Positions 59,022-64,000 of a stretch of DNA of 64,000 bases are shown here, in pieces. The translations under genes and the position numbers were made by a program. This stretch comes from Oscheius sp. JU75. Taxonomy: Eukaryota; Nematoda; Chromadorea; Rhabditida; Rhabditidae. The notes under the pieces were generated by a model. It ran no database searches, was not told the DNA's origin, and worked only from the letters and a program-made list of their open reading frames with translations. How positions within the stretch are numbered: position 1 is the first letter of the stretch; every line of letters starts with the position of its first letter. The DNA lies in contig JASJZC010000004.1 of assembly GCA_037178855.1 (NCBI GenBank), forward strand, positions 5,456,001 to 5,520,000, in the 5' to 3' direction.

Positions 59022-59958
59022 ATGGAAGAACTTAGAATGTACTCCAAAACGGCCATGATAGACCCGAACGACATCAAGTTGGAGCCGGGATTCGAGTCGG
59101 GCGAGTCATTTTTCGAGGATGAGAGCAGCCTCCACGCTATTCCCTTCTTCAAGACTCGTCCAGCCACCTCGCACCCGCGTCTTCTGCCAATGGTCAGCTT
59201 TCTTGCTTTTTGTTTTTTTTGTTTTTGGAAAATATTAATAGCTAGAAGTTAATCACAGACTAGAAGCTGCACAATGTCATTTTGTTTTACAATTACTCTA
59301 TACTTTCTATATGTCGCAATATGCTAGTCTTCCAAAAATCAGTGCTCATCCGCGCAGTTTTAATCCATACTTCTCCTAACTGAGCTGTGAATTTATTCCT
59401 CCATCTGACTTCAGTCTACCAGATATTCTTCTTCATCGTGTTCCTTTCAATTTGGATCTTCTGCGTTTGCCACTTTTCCCTGTACTGACCATTTTGCTGT
59501 TTCGAGCTCCGAACACTAAGCGTCGTTGTATCTGCGTTTGTTCAAACTATTCGAGCACGAACGTTCAATACTTTGACTTCTGAACACAAAAGAAGGTAGC
59601 TGCCGTAGAAAACATGCAAAAACATCATTAAATTCCCTCTGAAAATCCCTATTTTTTTCAGCCAGATGTCTGCTGGGACAGAAGCTGCTTTCCAGATGAC
59701 GATGATATCCAGCTGGAGGATAAAGAAGTCTCCGAAGTTAATGGTTAGTCCTCTTTTCTTATTATCGATTTCGAAAACCAAATTCCAGCTCTGAGTAGAC
59801 TGACAAGCGAGCAGATGACCGGATTTGTGCAAAGACTGACGAACAGGGCTGTTCTGCTGGACTGGAAAGAGCAGGAAGAGATGACACGCTGGAACGACAT
59901 CAGAAAAGAACCAGAGAGAGTCGAAGTTGGAGCTCCGGAAGGAGAAGATGAACCCTAG
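59022..59958 (+). CDS. lin-52: LIN52-like DREAM complex subunit
   Basis: Three exons (59022-59192, 59662-59743, 59789-59958) join in frame to 140 residues. The C-terminal half reads RLTSEQMTGFVQRLTNRAV, LLDWKEQEEMTRWNDI. It aligns with the LIN52 helix region of human (LTTANLMEKVRGLQNLAYQL, then ESREMTRGKFLNI), including the EMTR motif. The N-terminal half is acidic and ends with a LLP/PDVCWDRSC stretch. LIN52 links MuvB to the pocket proteins (LIN-35/p107/p130) and represses cell-cycle genes. The match is short and the usual LxCxE-like pocket-binding site is not evident, so the assignment is moderate. In-frame ATGs at 59004 and 59022 both exist. An AATAAA at 58934 ends the preceding CNOT9 transcript. 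Confidence 0.6.
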
Positions 59959-60316
59959 TATTTTCAAATGTTGAAAACAACCCGGTTTACTAACTTATAA
60001 TGTGATCTCCATAAACGTGTACTATGCCTGTTTTGCTTATTTTTTTAGTCGTTTTTGACGAAAAACGTACCTATCTTTTATATGTAAATATCTGGCATTC
60101 TATGTCACTCTGTATATCCAGTCTTTTATTCTGTCGGTATCCTATTTTTGTAAGCATCACACATACTTTTTCTAATACAATCTACCTGATACTTTGATAT
60201 CTAAAGACAGTATTCCGATAAGGCACCAGTTAAACCCCTTGTCTCTTAAAAGCCAGACTTTGCCAGCATTTCTTGCCATTTTCTGCGCATTTGAGGACCG
60301 ATGCTTTCTAATCCTG

Positions 60317-60411
60317 CTCCGGTGAACGTCAGCATGTTAAAATGACATCGTCAGCATGAATTCACGGAGTAATCCGTGAATTCTGACGATATCATTTTCA
60401 ACACTGGAGAA
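60317..60411. repeat. Long near-perfect hairpin between LIN52-like and SNF8 genes
   Basis: The centre GAATTCACGGAGTAATCCGTGAATTC is a perfect palindrome apart from a short loop. It is extended by CGTCAG/CTGACG, AAAATGA/TCATTTT and CTCCGGTG/CACTGGAG with few mismatches. The arms are about 40-45 nt. It could be a fold-back MITE or a transcribed hairpin. Confidence 0.85.
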
Positions 60412-60565
60412 GTTTTGCTTAGAGAACCGGGCAAGTAGTTTTGACGTTTAGTGTAAAGAGATACCTTTTCTGTCTCTTTCTCCCTTCACCAGCTTCAACC
60501 CGCGTTTAGATCGCAGCCCTCATTTTCATTTTGTAGAATGAAAATAGGACATTCCTCTTTTCAGA

Positions 60566-62018
60566 ATGGCCTCGAGAGCTCGGCGAGGCGTGGGAGTCGG
60601 CGCGGTCCAGAAGAAGGAGACCACACAGGCAATGTTCAACGCGAGAGGCGAACAACTGGCTGGCGAGCAGCTACGCGTCTTCTCCAATCAGCTCAATGAA
60701 TTCACTACCAGGTTTTTCTTTTGTTTACCATACAAAGTATACTTTTAGGCTGGAACAATTCGCCCACAGGCACCGGGATGAGATCAGACGCAATTCGCAG
60801 TTCCGACGGCATTTTCAGGAGATGTGTGCCAGTGTCGGGGTCGATCCTCTAGCTTGTGAGTTTATTGACAGAAAGCCAAAAAAAATTGGGAAATTTTCAG
60901 CCGGAAAAGGATTCTGGGCCGAAAAACTGGGAGTAGGAGACTTTTACTACGAACTGGCTGTCCAAATTGTCGAGGTATGCTTGCCATTTTTAATTTTCCT
61001 TCACAGAAGGTAAAAAAGAGTAGAGAAGTACCGTAATTTAAGGTTTGTCTCTCCACGAATCACATAAACGGAGGGATCATGACTATCGAGGAGATGAGGA
61101 ATCGCCTGATGAGAAGCAGGTCGCGAACAAGGAAGGAGACCATTACAACGTTTGTTTTTCAAGCTTTATACACCAAAAAATGACTTTAGAGACGATATTA
61201 TTCGAGCAGTAGACAAGCTGAAAGTGCTAGGGAGTGGATTCGAGCTCGTGCCACTCGGCGGAGGACGATTCCTGGTCCAGAGCGTCCCAGGTGAGCTCAG
61301 CATGGACCATTCGCGAGTTCTACAACTGGCCGAGGATGCGGCCTTCGTCACAAAGGAGCTCATTGTCGACAAATTGAGGTAATTTGTTTTGCGTTTTTAT
61401 GCGAGCCAATGTCAATCAGGCTTTATTTTTTTTATCGCTTATAAGCAGAATGGTCATAACCATTTCGGTATGAAGGTAGCTCAGAGATTTGATCTTTCTA
61501 ACTACAATGGCAGTGGTTTGTATACCAAAATTTGCTCCGAATTATCGGCCGCTGGTCTATTTCGAACCTTCTGTTTACCATAGCTGCCCTTCCTGTGTTG
61601 TATATGAATTCACCGACTGTTTCGCACAAAATCGAGCTCTACGAGTGTTCAAGTTTAGGCTTGTCGCAAATTGTACAAACCAATTTGTAACTTTACGACG
61701 CATCAAAACGTGATATTTCGGCGGAGTTCGTCCTTGCAAAGACGAGTCAAAGTCATTCGAACGCGAGAATAGCATAGTGGCCGTTCCCGGGGTTATTATT
61801 GTTTAAAACTCTCTAAAAATCTATTTTTCTTTAGATGGGATTCGGTCCGCGCTCAGAAGGCTCTCGACCATCTGGTCAAGGAAGGACTCGCCTGGATAGA
61901 CACCCAATCCTCGGACTCGACTACCCAGTACTGGATTCCATCCCTTTTCCTTCAGCAGCACTGTCATTCCACGAGCACCAGCGTCTCCGAAAGTATTCAG
62001 TCCATGGCCATGTTTTAG
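60566..62018 (+). CDS. SNF8: ESCRT-II subunit SNF8/VPS22 (EAP30)
   Basis: Six exons (60566-60711, 60749-60855, 60901-60974, 61043-61149, 61190-61378, 61835-62018) join in frame to 268 residues; human SNF8 has 258. The opening [17 protein letters not shown] and ETTQ match the family N-terminus. Next come [47 protein letters not shown] and the second winged helix [18 protein letters not shown]...YWIPSLF. The protein pairs with VPS25 and VPS36 on endosomes to sort ubiquitinated membrane proteins into multivesicular bodies. The stop is TAG 62016-62018, with an AATAAA about 40 nt later. BUD23 starts 139 bp downstream on the same strand. Confidence 0.95.
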
Positions 62019-62157
62019 CCTTTTTTCTCTTGCCCAGCATTTTGTAATCTAGTCCCTCAATAAATTATTCGAGCTTTTCATGTGTTTTTCATATAACTTT
62101 GGTCATTTTTCCAATGATTTCTCGTAAAATGTCTGCATGAAAATCAAACTAATTAAG

Positions 62158-63700
62158 ATGGCCGCCAGAATTCGACCGGAACATTCGGGACCTCCGGAAT
62201 TGGTAAAATTAATAACTTCTGTGGATTTTAATAGGGAAAATTAAGTATTATAACGAGGACGAGGCTGTCCGATATGCTCGCAACTCGCACATTATCGGAA
62301 TCCAGGCTGAAATGGCCGGAAGAGCACTAGAACTATTAGCTCTGCCCGATGAGCACCAGGGACTCATCTTGGATATTGGTGGGTCTTTTTTTTTACTTTT
62401 TTACATCAGCAAGAGAATTTTCTTCGCTGTGTGTGTATAGCTGGAATTTTAAGAGAGCTACGGTCAGAAACGTGAAGTTTTAGTTCGAGTGTCTGTTCAG
62501 GAACGATATTAACTGGCGACATACTATAGAATTCTCCCTCGCGGGACCCGCCGAACTAGCCCCTTAACAGTTGGTAGCGGATTACACCGATTTCCCTATG
62601 AATTTTTTTTTTGCGAACAGAAAAAGAAAAAAAAATTGGATTCAAGAATTTATGACATCCCGTTGCAAAATTCAAGTTCAAAAAAGCGCACGGTTCACCC
62701 GTCCAATCACAACTGGAATGTCTCTTTGTGGCTGGCGTGGAAAAATTCTTCAGTATGCCGCCAGTTAATATCACTCCTGAACAGACTATAGGGAGTGTGC
62801 ACTTTGTTGCTTGCCAAAAAACCTGAAGCTTGAAAGATTAGTTTCAACTGATTTAAAAAAACTGAGAGAAAAATTAGGGAATCTGTTTGTTTTGACCCTT
62901 TTTGATGTCACAAAGTTCGAAAAGACGATATCAAGAACCGTCTGCAGAATCTAATCTATCATAGGCTGGAAAAGTTGAGCCTGTAAGCCTAGAGAATTTC
63001 ATGTTGACAAGTTTGCAGATATAGAAATAATCTTGTTTTTGACGTTCATATCTCTTTGTAATCTGTCATATTGCATGCTAGTCAGACTCTTTCCAACTTT
63101 AGGCTGCGGCACCGGCATCAGTGGAGAAGTGCTCAAGGACGCTGGACACCTCTGGATCGGTCTCGATGTCAGTCGTCCGATGCTCGAAATAGCTCGCGGC
63201 AATGAGGAAGAAGACGGATTGGGCGACTTTATTCACAAGGACATGGGCACCGGGATGCCATTCAGGCCTGGAAGCTTTGATGGGGCTATCAGGCATGCGT
63301 TTTTCTTAATTTTAATACGAATTTCAGCATTTCCGCGATCCAGTGGCTCTGTCACGCGAACAGCTCTGAGGAGAAGCCTGTCAAACGCCTTCACCGCTTC
63401 TTCCAAAGCCTCTACGCGTGTCTTGGTCGGGGCACCCGAGCCGTCTTCCAATTCTACCCGGAAAACGAGGAACAGTCCGAACTGATCATGTCCCAGGCCA
63501 TGCGGGCCGGCTTCAATGGCGGTCTCGTTGTTGATTACCCGGAGAGTACCAAGGCGCGAAAGTGGGTTCTTGTTTTGGCTGCTAATCAGAGAGAAGTTTA
63601 GAGTCTATCTGGTGTTGATGACGGGAGGAATGGCACAGCTGCCAACTGCCTTGACGGAGGAGAACCAGCAGAGACATCAAGTTGACAATGTGGAGCGACG
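62158..63700 (+). CDS. BUD23: 18S rRNA (guanine-N7)-methyltransferase BUD23/WBSCR22, 3' end beyond the window
   Basis: Five exons are visible (62158-62202, 62246-62378, 63103-63292, 63328-63561, 63602-63700) and the message continues past the last donor. The start [17 protein letters not shown] matches the family. The SAM-binding motif I is [13 protein letters not shown], followed by [12 protein letters not shown] and [31 protein letters not shown] and [17 protein letters not shown] also follow the human order. It methylates G1639 (human numbering) of 18S rRNA with TRMT112 and is needed for small-subunit export. The donor after 63292 is GC instead of GT. The 725-nt second intron is much longer than the others. 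The basic C-terminal tail is not in the window. Confidence 0.95.
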
Positions 63701-64000
63701 GTAAGAGATTTTGCTTCACTTTCAAACTGTCGTACACCAGTGTTACTGCTGCAGTTACTGTATCATGACCGGAAGAGCTCGCCTTTAAGAAAGGGTGGCT
63801 TTGTCCGAGTCTAGGCAAAGGCAGCATCTGATCCATAGACAGCTTCTGACATGTTATTTTGGCACTAGGAAATACAGAAGCAGCAAAATCAATTGGCCAG
63901 TGTATCGAAATGCTGTAAAAATAAAAAATTAAAAAAATGAGCATGATTGTAACCCCATTTAATGTTTCCATAAAGTGTTCTGGGTTCGGATACGTTGGAG
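63701..64000. other. Intron or downstream sequence of BUD23 at the window edge
   Basis: It begins with a GTAAGA donor. No continuation exon is recognised before the end of the window. Confidence 0.5.

Noticed and set aside
1-64000. CRISPR arrays, phage or bacterial-type defence systems
   Set aside because: The window is intron-bearing nuclear animal DNA; no regular spaced repeats or prokaryotic genes were seen.

Overview
This window is nuclear DNA from a nematode. The clearest marker is an intact major sperm protein (MSP) gene at 38309-37929 on the minus strand. Other support: very short introns (about 35-60 nt) ending in TTTTCAG or TTTTAG, probable spliced-leader acceptors (TTTCAG a few bases before the ATG) at many genes, a group V astacin, and BTB and C-type kinase families typical of nematodes. 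An FMR1/FXR-type sequence, a family I believe Caenorhabditis elegans lacks, argues for a lineage outside Caenorhabditis. The species cannot be named from the sequence. All assignments come from reading translations by eye; no database was searched.

Layout. 1-9.4 kb holds two related protein kinase genes in tail-to-tail orientation. They are separated by a LINE fragment and a partial copy of the neighbouring PHLPP gene, and the plus-strand gene carries a Tigger/pogo-type DNA transposon remnant. 9.5-10.5 kb is a broken FMR1/FXR-like sequence. 10.7-17.7 kb is a PHLPP-type PH-LRR-PP2C gene. 18.2-19.2 kb (minus) is a STAR-family KH RNA-binding protein (Quaking/ASD-2 type), divergent from an unrecognised F-box-like acidic-tailed protein at 19.7-21.4 kb. 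24.7-27.6 kb is a FAR1/ZSWIM-like putative transcription factor. 29.0-30.9 kb encodes a secreted Pro/Gln-rich protein, converging on a galectin (31.5-31.0 kb). An inverted dead galectin fragment and a short Helitron-like element lie beyond it. 37.4-33.3 kb (minus) is an astacin-EGF-CUB-TSP1 metalloprotease, followed by the MSP gene.

The stretch from 38.3 to 43.3 kb is almost gene-free and rich in repeats. Then come mitochondrial p32/C1QBP (43.3-44.5 kb), a phospholipase-A2-like secreted protein with altered catalytic residues (46.0-45.4 kb, minus), a BTB gene with a decayed partial second copy (47.9-49.3 kb) and a Tc1-like transposase remnant. The last 12.5 kb is a compact housekeeping cluster, all on the plus strand: RPB2, CNOT9, a LIN52-like gene, SNF8/VPS22 and BUD23. 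SNF8 and BUD23 are only 139 bp apart, which suggests a nematode operon.

How they relate: RPB2, CNOT9, LIN52, the STAR protein and BUD23 act in transcription, mRNA fate, cell-cycle gene control and ribosome maturation. MSP is a sperm-specific cytoskeletal protein. The astacin, galectin, PLA2-like and Pro/Gln-rich proteins are secreted or extracellular. I see no bacterial-type accessory system. The most unusual material is the kinase pair and how a PHLPP duplication, transposons and fold-back elements have reshaped that locus.
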